The position numbers and the translations under genes were made by a program. 64,000 bases of DNA from Microcella putealis. GTDB lineage: Bacteria; Actinomycetota; Actinomycetes; Actinomycetales; Microbacteriaceae. The stretch spans positions 1-64,000 of the forward strand of contig NZ_SGWW01000002.1 of the NCBI RefSeq assembly GCF_004216575.1, written 5' to 3'. This document shows positions 63,987 to 64,000 of this stretch, in pieces. The notes beneath the pieces are model-generated. The model was not told where the DNA came from and did no database searches. It saw only the letters and a program-made list of their open reading frames with translations. Within the stretch, counting starts at the first letter, position 1; every line of letters begins with the position of its first letter.

Positions 63987-64000
63987 ATGGACGGGAGCCA
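63987..64000 (+). CDS. possible start of a gene cut by the window end
   Basis: An ATG with GGAGG seven bases upstream begins MDGS and runs off the window after four full codons. Nothing can be said about the product. Confidence 0.3.

Overview
The window is about 70% G+C by eye and very gene-dense. It is chromosomal DNA of an actinobacterium, most likely a member of the Microbacteriaceae. This placement is an inference from CarD, the fused IspDF enzyme, the ispDF-cysS-rlmB order, a DUF4032 protein, many GTG starts, probable leaderless starts of the form TAnnnT-N6-GTG, and an actinobacterial-style split pntAA/pntAB/pntB transhydrogenase. No transposase, phage gene, plasmid gene or CRISPR array was found.

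Layout. (1) 0.1-5.0 kb is housekeeping: a small lipoprotein, carD, bifunctional ispDF, cysS, and the rRNA methyltransferase rlmB. (2) 5.0-35.6 kb is a catabolic island in three regulatory blocks. Block A (5.0-17.2 kb) holds a bicupin, an SDR lacking its YxxxK motif, an MFS transporter, an amidohydrolase, a ribose-type ABC importer, an M24-fold protein, an XRE-cupin regulator and a 3-hydroxyisobutyrate-dehydrogenase-like enzyme. Six 19-bp palindromes of one design lie in front of its transcription units, including the regulator gene. Block B (17.2-29.2 kb) holds a LacI regulator, an aldehyde dehydrogenase, a periplasmic-binding-protein-like protein without signal peptide, a second MFS transporter, and one operon made of a branched-chain-type ABC importer (with a permease-ATPase fusion), a second HIBDH-like enzyme and a second M24 protein. 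A different operator, GCAACCGATTGC, recurs before its units. Block C (29.3-35.6 kb) holds an aldehyde dehydrogenase, a GntR/FCD regulator, a VOC protein, and a 2-oxoacid dehydrogenase with fused E1alpha-beta followed by E2. Blocks A and B each pair an importer, an MFS permease, a HIBDH-like enzyme and an M24 protein that has lost one metal-ligand aspartate. They look like two parallel routes for related, unidentified substrates. Block C could feed the products into acyl-CoA.

(3) 35.8-46.6 kb holds the pntAA-pntAB-pntB transhydrogenase, a DUF4032 kinase-like protein, an MsmK/UgpC-type sugar-importer ATPase, a membrane-anchored DsbA-like protein, tRNA-Thr(UGU) followed by two unusual 51-nt tRNA-3'-end-like units, a secreted CAP-like protein, a Gfo/Idh/MocA oxidoreductase and a PBP4-type D,D-carboxypeptidase. 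(4) 46.6-52.1 kb holds nicotinamidase, then an ABC exporter with a tiny HTH regulator, divergent from an ABC-2 exporter. Two palindromes sit over the divergent promoters. (5) 52.4-54.4 kb encodes a secreted GH14 beta-amylase. (6) 54.6-58.3 kb is the riboflavin operon ribD-ribE-ribBA-ribH behind an FMN riboswitch. (7) 58.3-63.7 kb holds a SorC-type regulator divergent from glpD-glpF-glpK for glycerol use.

The most interesting parts are the catabolic island, with its two operator families and duplicated M24/HIBDH pair, and the tRNA-like tandem units.
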